64,000 bases of DNA from Sympetrum striolatum (GCA_947579665.1 OX388351.1:3534001-3598000); one strand, 5' to 3'. Positions 22,451-36,400 are shown, counted from the stretch's first letter. The notes: generated by a model from the sequence alone, not told the origin. Numbers and translations: made by a program.

Positions 22451-25400
22451 AATCTTATGTAGGACATGCTTATGCGATGGAATAACCTCATACTTCTCAG
22501 CCTGTTCCCTCCATAACTCGTTGATAGTTACCTAGTGGTGCGATAAACCAATCGTAGCTTTTTAAGCAAAATCAAAAGCATGCAAGAAATAAGCATAAAG
22601 CCTCATAGATTTGTAATCCAAGAATCAGTGTGTTACAGCGCTCAAACCGTCCTGTTGCGGTTCATTTCCCCATAATTTTTAGCTCCAACCAACCTGCTCC
22701 TCGTCTTAGGCCTTTCTCTAAAATTCCTTTCCTCCATCATTCTTTCCAATGTTATCTACTGCAAACTATCTTTCCTCGAAAACTTTCCTTTATCTTTTCA
22801 CTCAACTTTTCCATAGATTTCTCTTTCGTTTTCTCCTCAAGAGACTCCTTCATTAGTCACTCTATCTATTAGTTAAATTTTCATAGTCCGGAGCATCGCA
22901 TCTCCATAGCTTCTAATCTTCTCTGTTACTGCCACGGTCCATTTTTCATATCCATGCGAGGAACACTCGGTTTCACAAACCATATCTTTATATCCTGGCT
23001 TGTTTTAGTTAGAGTAACAGTGATTTTAGTAGAATACCTCATTTTCTTCAGCTATTCTACTTCGTATCTCTCTCATGCTACTTTATTAGATGACTGTCTT
23101 GCTACTTAAATTGGACATTTCATCGACTATTTCAAGCTATCGAACATCGAACTATGTAATCTAATGCAGTAATTTTCTTTTTTTCCTTCGAGTCATTACT
23201 TCTCGTTTCTAAAAAAATAAAAATTTATTTTAAGTAGCTAAATTTTAAAATGTATTTTTTCTGTCAGAAAACTATCAATAGAAACATCTCGCGCAGGTTT
23301 CATGCGATTGGATAACTCGGAAATTATGGGTATAAGTATATTCTTACAGTATCCAAAGTCCTCGTAGAATGGTAATTCGAAAAGTTGGTTTATAAATTCT
23401 AGATAATTTTTTGATGTTGATGGAATAACCTGATTAGTAGAAAAGTCAAGATTCACAATTTGATTAAATATTTTCAAAATGAGTTGGAAGTATAATTTGA
23501 ACCTTCGTATAGAAATAGTTGAAACTCCTCAAGTACTGAATACAGAGAGGCTGAAGGCATAATTTATATCCATTCTGCGGTTCCCTTCAGAACTATTGAT
23601 TAGACTTATGTACGACATATTTTTAAGGATAAATGGAAATGTAAAATTCTGAAGCTAATTCAATACTCTTGAGTCTACATTAATTACTTTACGTGTTCAA
23701 TTTATCGTCATGTCGTTCCTAGATTTTCGAATTAGGCCCTTCATTAATATGTTTAATTGTTTCATTTTTACTCTAATGAATCATATTGTAATTATACATG
23801 AGGGAAAAATTATCCCTGCAATCTCACCGCTTATTCTGACTTCTACAATAGGAGAGTCTATTAAATTTAGATATACTATCCTTTTAATGTTAAAGCTAAG
23901 ATGAGACGTTGCGTCTCAAGACATTTGATACATTGAACGTTGAAATTGATGAATAAAGATGGTCTTAAGCAACAGACTTAAGGCTGCTGTTCGTAAGGAA
24001 TTGAAACGAGTAGAGCATTTTATTTCATAATCTGCTGGACGCCGCTACCCCGGTGACATGCACGCCATATATCAAGTCGCAGCTTGAAGAAAATTTGCAT
24101 AACTCAGTAGCGTCGAAACTTTAATCACACCTTTCAGTTTCATCGAATGTCCATTAGGTTGAGCTCTCCGAACCAATGATAAATGTGACCAGTAAGACGA
24201 AGCGATCGCTACTTGCTAACGAATCTTTCTTATTAACATTTCAAAGCTTGTGCGACTGTGAAAAAAGAAATTGAAGCCCGATATATATTATACAGACGTT
24301 TATTATTCTGCTGACTTTTGTTTGTTTTACTCTCTACATTTTTTCGTATCAATGGCCAAGAATAAGGTGCATTGATGTTCTTATTTACTATATCCTTTTG
24401 TTACTTTTTTTCTTTCTGACATAAACTAGTAAGTTCACATTTTATCCCATACAGGATGTATTTTAAGGAAAAAATTCTAATTTGTGCTTCCTAATACTGA
24501 TATTATTATCAGCAAGGTTGAAATGTCTTTTTAAATTTATATCCACCAATTAAATGCTATATAAATTCGAGAGCCTGAACGAAACCAGAAGAAATGTTGG
24601 TATTTCAGTGATTGTAGAATGATGCAAATGGTACATACATTAAATGGTGTATGAAAGCCAGAAACTAAACGAGAAGCAATGTTGGAGTTGTAATAATGAT
24701 ACTACAGATTGGAAAATCAGCCTATTTATTTGCGAATTTACCTTGCTACCAATGTGTTGCGACTCCCTTTGTGCCGTGGGAGTCCTGAAGTTTATGTTTC
24801 GTATTCTTCCAGTTTTTCTCAAATATATCTACATATTATTTATGTGATACCTATGTATAGAGGTGTTTGAAAATGTTTTTATTTTTTCTGAAATTTGTTG
24901 ATTTGAAAACCAAATTGTGGCGTTTTGTGTTTTTATTATGTTTCCTAGCTTGGTGTTACTAATTTTCAGTCTCTTGTAAGCATAGGAATAATATCAGGCA
25001 CACTTAAGCTTAAACATGAAAAGCATTGAAAATATTATTAAATTTATTTATAATTGTGCTGTTTACACCTAAGGAAAATGCTTTCACAGCTGCAGATCAA
25101 CAAAACATGATATTTTCATTTAAACATATTTACACGATTGATGTTAGGAAAAACAAAACATATTCCCTCGTGGAATTAGGCGAGATTTCTTGATAATCCA
25201 CAATGGAAAGAAAGTTTTGTGAATTTATTGCAAAAGATCAAAGCTGAATACGCATAAGCAAAGATGTCATGAGTGATCAAAAATATGACAACAATTCGTA
25301 ACTAATACAATTATATATTGTACATTCATTTAAATCATACCAAAATAATATTTCCCTCTCTTACAAATGATTAATGAAGCGAAAATCACCAAAATCCGTG

Positions 25401-27320
25401 CTGCTCATTAAAACTGTCGAAATTAGCGTTATTTCGCTAAATCGGCCAAAATTCGCGTTATTAGTTTGTTTTACCGCTTATTGCGAAAAAGAAACACCTC
25501 TACCTATGTATAATGTTGGAAATAGTTGCAAAATTGTATTGAAAGAAAATTTGGTACACGGTTTTTAATAAATGAGAGGTTTAAAATCTGCAACAGCCGT
25601 TTTTGTTGGTATTCCTCACCTCCTTCACCAGTGTACGCAGAAAACAGGATAGGATCGTCGCTCTTTTTAGAAACACCAAATACACATTTCAAAAGCGATT
25701 CTTATCTCATCAGTGGTCACAAAGTACCGTTGCAAAATTATTAAAATTCCTTTCTACATAAAACGTTATATCTCTGATTCAGTCTGAATTCATCTTACTA
25801 AATACATATAAATGTAAGAGTAAGTTCTGATCTATTGCGGAAATCCATAACGAAGAAGGAAACAAGTAGCTGCACTTTTTCAATTTTACGAAAAAAAGGC
25901 CATTCAACGTTTTATTTTCTACGGCAGGAGCGTGCATAGGTTTCTCGAACCTGGTGCAAATACATTCTGCGCGTGTTTTTATTACAAAATATTTAGCAAT
26001 TGATAACACGGTAATATGCTGTATCGTTTTATAATAATTTAAAAAATATTTTAGGGCTCTACGGCGTAGCTGCTAAGCGGAAATTTTCAGGGAGGCCACT
26101 GCTCGACTTAGCCTGTAATTGAGTGAAAATGAGTACCGGAGGTATAACTGTGGGTAATGCTACCTACTTCTTTATCGTCGGTAGCCTTTTGGCTTATGAT
26201 TAACGTATCGCAAAGTTCGAGTCGATACGTAAGTGAACCACGGATGTCGAAATGGAGAAACCAAACTAACTATAATTTATACCAGTGTAATTTCCTTTCC
26301 ACGTAAATTGGTAGACTAAATACATTCGTACATCTTTCCGTACTTCTTAATTATTAATAGCACTAATAACTCCGCTTTAAAGATGTTCATCCCCATCCAC
26401 ATATTACTTATTTATTCTGGAATTTCTCTTCCTTGTCTATTTCCACAAGCCGTCTAATTAGAGTTTTCAACTATCATTCGGCAGAACTACATTGAAAGCG
26501 TTATTTTGTTATTGGTTCCTCATTCAATTCTTATCCTTTCATTACCAGATTCGTCCCTCTTGTATTTTCTTCATGTTCCTCATGCTATACATTAATGCAG
26601 AATTTGATTATCCTCTCTGGGCAAACCCTACAGATGAGGGAGATCTATTGTATATTGCCAGACTGGTTTCAAGCAGACTTTACATTGAATGGGATTTTAC
26701 TCGATTTTTGAAAATTAATAATTATTTTCTTCGCGAACGATAAGGAATTATAACAGATTAGGTGCTTAGGTAGAACGGTGCATTTTGCTATACGTATTCA
26801 CTTCTCTAAATGGGTGATAATGCACTTTTTGATGCAAATATTATCTCAGATAAAATTAGACGTAATCGCGATTTTTTTTGAAATCATCAACTATCATTAT
26901 CAATAATAATTGATTTTATTAAGGTCTTTAACTGAAAAATGAATTCATTATTAAAATTTTATAAGTCCTTTCATTATATTTATAATTGTTAAAAATGAGT
27001 TTTTCTCATCGATTGTATGTTTTTGGGTGACTGTGTTATGCCGCCGCGCTTTAGTATCAAAAAAGCAATAATTTATACATTTGTGGTTTACAGCGTGTGG
27101 ATTTTGAGATGTTTTTCTATTCGGTTAATTCGTGGGGAGTAGGGATACTCATCTATAAGGAAATTTCCCCTAGCTCTCAAAGAAATTCTCGCGGGCTTTT
27201 TATGCAATGGTGAAGAGTACTTGGGTTAATACAACATTTTGATACTCTGATAGCATCATAATGGCATTCAGGATATTCTCTCAGACTCCGCATTACGTGA
27301 GTGCATAAATATAAAAGCGG
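22450..27320. other. Non-coding stretch with one dispersed repeat
   Basis: AT-rich with chance frames. It contains one copy of a dispersed repeat (25541-25590) and a degenerate tRNA-like string near 26183-26225 (GGTAGCCTTTTGG, then AAGTTCGAGTCG). A GC-richer stretch near 24050-24110 (GACGCCGCTACCCCGG) looks like an old transposon relic but was not classified. Confidence 0.45.
25541..25590 (+). repeat. Dispersed repeat copy A
   Basis: GAAAGAAAATTTGGTACACG, then TTAATAAATGAGAGGTTTAAAATCTG, matches 35856-35907 with scattered differences. Family unknown. Confidence 0.55.
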
Positions 27321-27329
27321 GATATCTGT

Positions 27330-27870
27330 CTCGTGAGTGGAGCTAAGTTCTTATCGCCACCGCCCCCTCCCCCGGAAGACCCCTCAAATCCATTTAAACG
27401 CAATTAATTTCCGAGGAATGGCCTCCGACGTGATGCTGGACCACGATTTGTTTTCTGTTGGAAGCCAATGACGGAGCGTGGATCGAGCCCTCGCCGAGGT
27501 CAGGGGAGTGGCGGCGATCCATGGGGGCGTGTCTGCAGACGCAACTGTCGCCTTTCAACACTTGTGTCGCGCCCACCATCCCCTCCACGTCCGCCACCTC
27601 TCCGACAAACCTGTTTTTCCATCTCGTGCGGATGCTGCAGCGCTTTTCCCCACAGATTACGTAGCACTTAGGGAGGTCGCCATCGACGACAGATGCTCTC
27701 AACGGTCCCGTCGACGTGCTCGCATGAGACACCTTCAACAGGACAATTATTCCCTATTAACCGGTCTCCGAGGACAACAAGCTCACGTGGCGTCAAGACT
27801 TCAACATCTACATGGCTATTAATCCTCAAGGGTTTATACATTTCAGGAGGTCCCTTCATAGGAAATTTTG
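27330..27870 (-). other. GC-rich patch, possible old retroelement coding remnant
   Basis: Base composition here is sharply GC-richer than the rest of the window. Several frames on both strands stay open, up to 114 codons each. On the minus strand the string SHVDVEVLTP (near 27800) is faintly like the conserved SxDxEVLTP segment that follows the integrase in BEL/Pao pol proteins, and a later RRWR fits that region's usual RW. The match breaks down after a few residues and needs frame changes, so it is weak. Alternatives are a non-coding CpG island or a host exon. Confidence 0.22.
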
Positions 27871-27987
27871 CCAGGGTTTAAAATAAACTTTAGGTAAATA
27901 AGAGCGGACATCATCCTATTAAAACACTCCAAAATTTCAAGGATTACCTAGGACTTAGAGGCGTGCTCCTGAAAAAGTAAACAGACG

Positions 27988-28160
27988 TGAATAATATCGG
28001 CACTCGAACCCAAGTCTCCCACTTTCAGGGAAGGTATTCTGACCACCTCTTCCTTTCCCTCAACAGAAGTGTGATGGACGCTGCATGGTATGCTCATGGT
28101 TAAAATATCTTTCCGGGAAGTGGGAGGCCTAGGCCTTGACCTCCCACTATTTTGCACTTC
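27988..28160. repeat. tRNA-like head-to-head foldback 3
   Basis: The left half is minus-oriented tRNA-like sequence: CACTCGAACCCAAGTCTCCC followed by GGTATTCTGACCACCT, which on the complement reads AGGTGGTCAGAATACC (A box) and GGGTTCGAGTG (B box). The right half (28096-28160) is a diverged inverted copy around GGTTAAAATATC and GGGAAGTGGGAGGCC. This is the same inverted layout as at 6507-6621 and 12995-13142. Confidence 0.5.
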
Positions 28161-28164
28161 TGCT

Positions 28165-29400
28165 TATCTTTAGATACTCTAAAAGTTCTCTTTCCGAGTT
28201 ATGTATGTTGACAAAGCCTACCAACTTTACACTCATTAATGTGTTCAAGTGTTGGTAAATAATGGTTTTAAAATTTATATCTGATTGCGATGAATAATGG
28301 TATGAGATGAAAGCCAGAATCATGGACTATAAGGCTTTACCGGTATTTTTATTTTACCAGAACAATAATTTTCAATCAACAGACAACATCTGAGAGGATC
28401 TAGGTAATTTAACTTCCATAATTTCATATCCACAATAGTAATAGCGTATATTGCTATATCAAGAGTTATAGAAAACCGTACTTCCCTTAGTTGTAGAGCT
28501 AAACTTTCCTGATCCCTCACTATCACGTGGGGTATACCTTACACATTTCTACAAATATTCTTCATGTTTTGCGAAATAATCATTTGGCTATCAGAAATAC
28601 TTCAAGTTTAAAATAAAAAAAACTTTATTGTTCCAGGGGTTGAGTACTGCAAGGCTAAACTGCATAACTGAATATTTTGGTGGAAAATTTTTCAGTTGTG
28701 TTTTGGGATGCAGTGAACTGAGAAAAATCTCCAATTACTGTTGGTAATTTCATTTAACTTTCCACTGAGTTTACATCTGTCGGTGTAAACAAGGATAGGG
28801 CTTCATATTTGTGACTGGACGCCGTAAAAACAAGAGATTAAGCGACAGCAGGTGCCATTTTATAAGAACATTTATGCTGAGAAGCAAAAGCCTTTCTTAT
28901 TTATAAGTTTTTAAGCTATTCAAGCTTTAAGCTTCAAGATTAAAGACATTTGTGACGCAGTCAGGTCCAGTGTTATGATGAATACTTGAAATGGATTTAA
29001 ATTGTACAAGAGTATTTAATTTAATACTTACAAACCATCAAAAATACTTCTAAGCCATCACTGTTACTCAAATGATGGTCAACGTAAATGTAAAATTAGG
29101 GCCCGATATAAAATATTTGGTCGAATCTGAAGATTGAGCGTAACAGAAATTTAGAGGCATGGAGAATATTATTTTCAAACATAATTTTGAAATTTGATGC
29201 TCACTCAATCTGGTTCTCGCAGTAATCATCGTTTTAAATAGCAGCAAAGATTTAATTACAGTACAGTTCGCGAAAGTGGAGGTTATAGTTGAACTATTTT
29301 TTAAATATACGTTGTAACACCGATTCCAAGTATCGTCTAGCTGTTAGACTTTATGCACACACCTCAACCAGTCTCCAGGTGAAGCAAAAAATGCACTTGG
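28165..29400. other. Non-coding stretch, nothing recognised
   Basis: AT-rich DNA with no recognisable gene, repeat or RNA. Confidence 0.5.
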
Positions 29401-29409
29401 CATTTGAAG

Positions 29410-29870
29410 TGGGGTGAAATCGCCAAAATCCCATCTAAGGTATTCCCCGCTAATTCCAACACCTTTCCGAACGACGAATCATCAAATTAATGTTTCACCG
29501 CGAATCGAAGCGAGGGCATCACCCATCGCTCTTCGCCCATAAATCATTCGGTCCTCGGAAATCTTCGGCAGATCTCTCGTGGAAACTCTTGGCTTTCTCG
29601 AGTCTCACCGAAAATCCCCATCCTCCTTTTACAGCATCTCATAATTTTCCCAACCACCCTCATCCGTCTTCCTACGTCCTGGATCCGGCCCATCAATCAG
29701 CCCCCCTTCCGATATAGTCCTCTCCCGCGCTCTTTATTAGTCGCCGGGCAATTTGTAGCAACAGCGGGTGCCTTTGAGGATCATCGCTCGGCAACGCTTT
29801 TTTGTTCGGTTCCCAAACTTCGGGGAATAAATCGCGGCTCGTACCCGAAAACCTAATTGACCACCCACTA
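29410..29870. promoter_or_regulatory. GC-richer non-coding island
   Basis: A mixed-composition island (CGCGAATCGAAGCGAGGGC, TATTAGTCGCCGGGC, AATAAATCGCGGCTCG) with TAAT and CAATCA sites. One plus-strand frame (29490-29717) is open but has no recognised domain. Candidate cis-regulatory DNA. Confidence 0.27.
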
Positions 29871-32250
29871 TTCTATATCGGATAATCTCGTCCGTATCTT
29901 TTTTCCCACCATTTTACTCTTTCTATCTTTCATCTTTTCCTTCCTATTTATGAATACTGCCTTCTTTTTATGCTTGGTTGCAAGGAACCTTTGATATAGG
30001 CACGTCAATTTCAGGATGAATGAAAATTTTCCTTCGAAAATAATCAAAGCTAGTGCAATGCATTCAGTCGATTTTCCATTCAAATCCAATTGAATTTGAG
30101 GAAATGACGCATGAATCTGTTTATCATGGTTATGATGCCGTACAGACATTTTTCTCGTAGAGAATTATTTTATCCATAAACATTATTTACATACTCTTCC
30201 AAAATTATATTTTATATCTGCCTGTTTTGAGTACATTTTGTCTCCCATTTGGTGTATTATCCATGATTTTTCATTTTATTTATCATCAGTTGGTGTTTAC
30301 CTCCATTTTCCTTTTTCTCTTATACTGTTATTGTAGATTTTCAGTTCTGTCATATTTTTATCGCGTTCATTGTATCAGTTCAGTATTTATTCAGTATTTT
30401 TATCGCGTTCAGTGTGTCCTTATTCACGGACGAAGTGATCAACCAAGGTACCGACAACTCATACCTTTAAATTGACGCGTAAGCGAAATGAAGATAGAAA
30501 AACTAATGCAGGAAAATTTCAAGACACGTCTCTCCTTCATTACCCTGTAAATCTATACTTATCACCTCTAATACATTTTCTTGCCTTTATGATAAAGTAT
30601 ATTCGGTGTATTCTTCTCCAAAGCTGGGTAAATACTTGGATTTTCTGAAATAGATATCGGGGCGAATTCAGAATATTGACATAGCAGTTTATGGTAATAA
30701 CTACGTAACTTGTCCTGTTTTGAAATAACAGTAGTTTTTCTATGTTTCAATTCTCTCCACTTAAATGGGAAAATGATTTTATTAACGTGGGAAATCTAAC
30801 AGTTGTAATTTAAGTAGACTTATGATAGAACGAGTTTACCATTAGTTTTTTAGATTTCACTTCTAGTAGGGCACAGAACAAATTGATTTGGAATGATTGA
30901 ATATTTAATGGATGGAATTTTGAAATGCCTGGTTGTTGCGGGCACTCGGAAGAAATATTTCGAAGTTGATTCTTCTCTCATCAAATTTAAATTAACATTT
31001 TCGTTTAATAAACCCAACTTGGGTTTCCAATGCATTTAAATAAAGCAACTCGACGTTTCCGATGAAATGTTCATTAATGCTCATTTAATGGCATGGTGTT
31101 AACTCTTGTGGCTTCCAACCTGATTTTCACGCATACTAATTACACGCGAAATGCATAAATATGTAAATTATCATTTGACTTCATTTTAAAGTTGTATAGA
31201 GACTTTAATTAACCATAAATGAATATTAGCTTGTAACTCAGCCATGCAATGGTAGACTAGATAACAATGAATTATTCTAGAACATTTCTTTGCCGTCAAA
31301 TACAGAGGAAACATCATGGAAAACATGTAATACACATAAGATGTATATAAACCGGTAAAATATTTATGAAATGGCTTAAAAGACCTCATTAGTGATTAAT
31401 TAGTGATCTGAAAAAGAAACTACGTGAAATGTACGAAAATTCACTTTGTGAAAACCCGAGAAAAAGTTGCCCTACCAGAAATTAATTATACGGTCTTCTG
31501 CCTTTCTTGTTACTGTGAATAAATATTCCGCTATTGGCACTCTAGGTATGACTAGCAATTAAAATAGTGTATATTTCAGAAAAATATTACTATTTGTTGA
31601 TGATTTCGTTTCATTATCACTCATCAGTTTGTGGTCCTTATAATTTTACTTGTCATGCACTTATCAGTGAGCGTTTTCTTAGTATGTCGAAGGATGTATG
31701 TACTCGTACTGGACTCGTTTCCTTGAATTTTGTTTTTCACGCTGTCTGTATCAACGTGACTCAATTACTCCCCAAAATCTAATTATTTTGAATTCCTCTT
31801 CAGTCTTTCTTATGCGTTTGGAAATTTATCGTAGCTGTTACGAAACCAAATTTTCATATAACCAAACCAAAATATGAAACCAAAATTTGGAAGGCAACCT
31901 GTACTAATTACTTAAATTTAAGTATACCATTCGATTGCCTGCAGTTACAGCAGATGATTAATCTCAATTAAAGGCTATAACTCCTTAACCTCCATCTTCG
32001 TGGGTCACATCCATGCTTTTTTCTTCCTTCCACCAATTTCTCCCCTAACATCTTTCCCTCATCCGTTTGACCTTCGATGGAAGGCCAGCCGTCATAAAAA
32101 TTCAATCAACTGTCTTAAGCGCTCCTCTAAACAAACCAGTTAAGGTTTCTTTCTTCACCCACCCGTGTTTATTGCTCCTTTAAGATGGCGCTAAGTGGTC
32201 TCTCCTCCAATCAGATCGCAGTATCAGTGTATCACATGTTTCCATTAAAA
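29870..32250. other. Non-coding stretch, nothing recognised
   Basis: AT-rich. A short direct repeat (TATTTTTATCGCGTTCA) occurs near 30352 and 30394. Otherwise only chance frames. Confidence 0.5.
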
Positions 32251-32339
32251 AGGGACGCATAGATATCACAAAGTATGAACGCGAGTAATGGAAGGTTATA
32301 ATAACAATTTTTATTTATCTGATGACGTACAAAGTATGT

Positions 32340-32935
32340 ATAGGATACGTCATATGTTAATATATAGTAGTATAAATTACGAGTAGTTACAGCAGGATAC
32401 ACTTACATACATACATATTTACAATCGACCATTTCTTTTATAAAAAATTCATCAACACTGTAGAATGTCTTACCAAGCAAATGCTATTTAAAACTTTTTT
32501 GGAAATGCGTATCCTTATTTTTCTTCATTTCATATGGCAGCATGTCATATATTTTTAAAGACACTATTACGAAGCTCCTGCCAGTCAAACTAGGCTATGG
32601 TATCCAAAATATACGTATTCCTCTTGTGCTATGGCCGTAAACATTCGATTTTTTTTAAACTAACTATGTTTAGGTAAATATAGTTAGCACTTGCATTGAT
32701 GTATGCTGAAGGCATTGCCATTATATGCCACTCCTTAAAAAGTGGCTTGCATGATTCTCTCCCACCAATTATTCCCATTAGCGCTCTTTGGCATCATAAA
32801 ATTTTTTTCCACAGGACTGAATTACCCCTTATCAAAATACCATATTATGTCATGACCGAATGAAAATTGGCAAAATATGCCATTCTCTGTATCTTTAGGT
32901 TGACTGATATGGACTATTAAAGAAAATAGAAGCTA
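32340..32935 (-). mobile_element. LINE remnant (C-terminal end of the RT protein)
   Basis: Reading the minus strand with frame changes gives strings typical of the C-terminal region after the reverse transcriptase of CR1/Jockey-type LINEs. The clearest is SCKPLFKEWHIMAMPSAYI near 32698-32755. It is preceded by GNS-like and RALMGIIGG segments (the usual QKRAIR-ii-g block) and followed by a RGIRILDTIA-type block and a FQKSFK-HLLGKTFYSVDEF-type ending. Several stops and shifts show it is dead. The 3' UTR probably extends to about 32270. The family differs from the plus-strand LINE at 37960. Confidence 0.7.
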
Positions 32936-33118
32936 TTTATTAATTTATATATACCCACAAATAGCACTAGGCCTTTATAATGGATAGAAAAGAAATAAAA
33001 TTTGCAACAAATGGTAAACACATGAAAGTTCGAACAACCCTGAAAAACCCCAAAGAAGTGTTTTTCTGGGGAAACTCCAAAGGAAATTTTATGGAAAATG
33101 AATACTGTCCAGAGAGAA

Positions 33119-33332
33119 GTGGAGGACGGGGAGACACCAGAAGGAAGAAGAGAGATGTGGAGGACGGGGAGACACCAGAAGGAAGAAGAGAGAAGTGGAG
33201 GACGGGGAGACACCAGAAGGAAGAAGAGAGATGTGGAGGACGGGGAGACACCAGAAGGAAGAAGAGAGAAGTGAGGACGGGGAGACACCAGAAGGAAGAA
33301 GAGAGATGTGGAGGACGGGGAAGGAAGAAGAC
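33119..33332 (+). repeat. 38-bp minisatellite, about 5.5 copies
   Basis: The unit begins GTGGAGGACGGGGAGACACC and ends GAAGAAGAGAGAT (or GAGAGAA). Copies start at 33119, 33157, 33195, 33233, 33271 (one base shorter) and 33308 (cut short). The unit is not a multiple of three, so the R/E/G/K-rich frames and their complements that run through it are by-products. Copies differ mainly at a T/A position (GAGAT versus GAGAA), in alternating order. Confidence 0.93.
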
Positions 33333-33419
33333 AATTCTTCTATATCCAAACATAAAACACCAATAAATAAATCCATTCGATACATTTTATGGTGTAAGCT
33401 ATTTTTATATTGAAATTAA

Positions 33420-36400
33420 AACGTTAAATTTAAAAAAATAACAAATCAATGCTCTGTTTGTATCCACCATCATGATAATGGAGGGCTTGAGGCTTATAGC
33501 CCATGCAGGCTATGGAGTTTTCATTGTCCACTTAAATTGCTACTTTCCAATTACTATCCGTTTGAGCAATAAATGAGAGTGTTTTCGTCGTTTTTAAGAG
33601 CTGATCAACAAGATGTTAGCTGTTATCTAATTTTCTTCTTACTTAGCCATCAACATTTGATATTTTATGTTCTGTAGATTTAAAATTTGGCTAACTTGCT
33701 GACAATTATACTAAAAATTGTATATATTAAATAGTTTATCATTTAATACCATTGAAATACGGAAAAATTAATATATAATGGATTCTATGTCAGAAATTAC
33801 GAAATTCATACTACTTTTTATATTTTACGAAAGGGTTATGTCATTCATCTAAATCTGTACATAATAACTCGAACTCTGTTACGTTTAACAACCCAATGAG
33901 AATGCAAGAAAGGAGAGATTTCTGAATTGTAGAGTTAATCATATCGGGTGTAGAACTCGAAGGATATGCTTTTACTCGTCTATACACGCAACGCAAGAGG
34001 CTATTAGGAAGAAAGTTGACGGGCAGAAATGTTTTCTAGTATTATATAAGTTTAAAAACCTCCATCATGCCGTATTCTCGTATGCCTCTTCCGTATGTGC
34101 ATATAAGTACTTACGATGGGAATGGATTTTGCCACGCTTTTCTGAGGCATTGCATTTCTCAATTGATGCTGTTTCAGAGAAGCCTACCTTTAAAGGGAAT
34201 AGTCAGCTCATATTTATTACGGGTAAACCTTCAATTTATTTGAATGGGAGATAGTGAAGACTGGAACAATAAAAATGTAAATTTCTATTTAAAATAGTTT
34301 CTGGAATTATTCTTCCATTTATTTTAAATTGCAGTGGTGTTACAAGTCTAGCAAGGATGGAAATAACCGGCTTTTATTTTCCGAGGAGAATTTGTTTATT
34401 TTTTCGCCTGTAAACATTTTAAAGTATTTAAGCGTTAAATACTAGCAGGTGGTTGGTTCTAATTTTCAGCTCTGGAATAGATAGATTATATTACATTTGT
34501 TTCTGTTAAATGTGAATGCCCCCAAGGAAACTGTTTCGAATTATCACCTGAAAACATTACGGAATTATACGTTGGGACAAGTTGGCGACGTAAAAAGAAA
34601 ATCAACCAAAGCAATAAGTATCTGATGGTAGATTTAATGTCATTTTCTTACTATTTATTTATTTGTTCATTGGTGGTTCCTATTATAGGTATTTTTCTCA
34701 ATTGTTACCTCACATTTCTTCCCTTGTAAGGTTAAGAATGGAAACATCTCTTTAAGTTCAGCAAAATAAACTTATAGAAAAGTTTTTATTATGTTACCTA
34801 TTTGATGAAGTAGGCAGAAATAGACATTAATTTTACTTTTTGTTTACAACAACTTCCCTATTAATACTTGATTTTTAACGTGTTATTTTCTTATAACCTT
34901 CGATATGTTCAGCAGATATGCAGAATGGCTTGGCTGGTAATATCTCTCCGAACGGGTAGTTGAAGATCACCTGATCATTGCTATGGTTCACTTCCTTCTT
35001 ATTTGGCTGAATTATTCTCCAATTTTACCGAGCCAATCGCTAAAGGGTTATACTTGATCTTGCGTGAGGAGTAGTCATTCCGATCAGAGTTAACGGAATC
35101 CGAGCATCCGGTAATTTGTGTCTTTATTGCCATTAGAAAAATTGGCGAATCTTGTTAAACGATGCGTTTTGTTTTTTCCTGAGATACCTGAGAGAGTTCG
35201 AGAGGTCACGGTTTGCAGATTATGGAAATGAGAAAGTGATTGAGATATGCGAATGGGTAGAAAATGCTTAAACGTGATTGGCTTCTGCCCACATACACAG
35301 ATATTCTAGGGCAAATATCTGTGCGATGATGTTAGCCAAGAAACCAAAATTCCAATAGCTATTTTTCCAGTTGGAAAGATCTAGGTGATCAAATAAATTG
35401 CGACAATATGCAAATCAATAGAAGGTAACTTCTTTCATTCTAGATCAAACTCTTAACCCTAGCGGTCTTCGCAGGTGGCTGATAATATATTTTATCATAT
35501 CTAAATAACCAAATTCCTTTTCATTTACATTTATTCAGAGCCTTTTGCTTAGTACTTCTTTCTCTAATATAATAAATATAATATAATTGGCATGTTTATT
35601 GTGCATATAATAATTATTTTTAACGATCTATAGCATCTCTGCTTTCTCGAATGGCGTGAATTCAGTATTATGTGAATCGGTTCAAATATAATGTTGCTCA
35701 ACTTGAACAAATAAGAATACGTTGAGATTGAAGCTCATGCAGATGTTCCAGGAGATTTATTACGAATTCTTGATTTATCCGTTTCGAAAATCAGTTTTTG
35801 TTGACATAATTTTTCAGTTCGAACGCAACGTTTTCTCTGTAAGTAACACTATGTAAAGGAAGAAAATTTGGAACACGATTGTTAATAAATTAAAGGATTA
35901 AAACCTGTATTAGGCGACGTCCAAAGGCGATTTTAAACCTCTAATACGTAACACCGTGTCTTAGTAGGAAGAAAGGATGGATGCGATGAAGTGCTGAGAA
36001 CATTGTGTATCTTTCAACCAACTAAAGTTGTTACACATGAAACAATGGCCACTTTTAAGCTAGAAATATGCGGAATCTTTAGTATAGATATTATTAATAA
36101 ATAATTGCCTTAAAATCTTAGGAAGGAATCTAAGGAAGACCTATTTTTCACAAAATTGAGATTCAGAATAAGCTTGAGGGAAACGTAATGGAGTCTCAAA
36201 ATGACTCTTCAATTATCATGTCCACAGGAAAATTATGTGGTGATCTCAATTTGATTGATGCTAATTATAACTTTTCGCTCCATAAAACAGCATCTTTGCA
36301 TTGAAATTCTGTCTTCCGCGGGCATCGGAAGTTTTTCTTAAGAATCCCGTCGTGTTCACTCAAAGCAATCGAGCCAAAAGCTTTGTAATTTTAAAACTCC

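Noticed and set aside
32980..33413. Several long open frames on both strands through the minisatellite
   Set aside because: They come from the stop-free 38-bp repeat, which shifts frame with every unit. Not coding.
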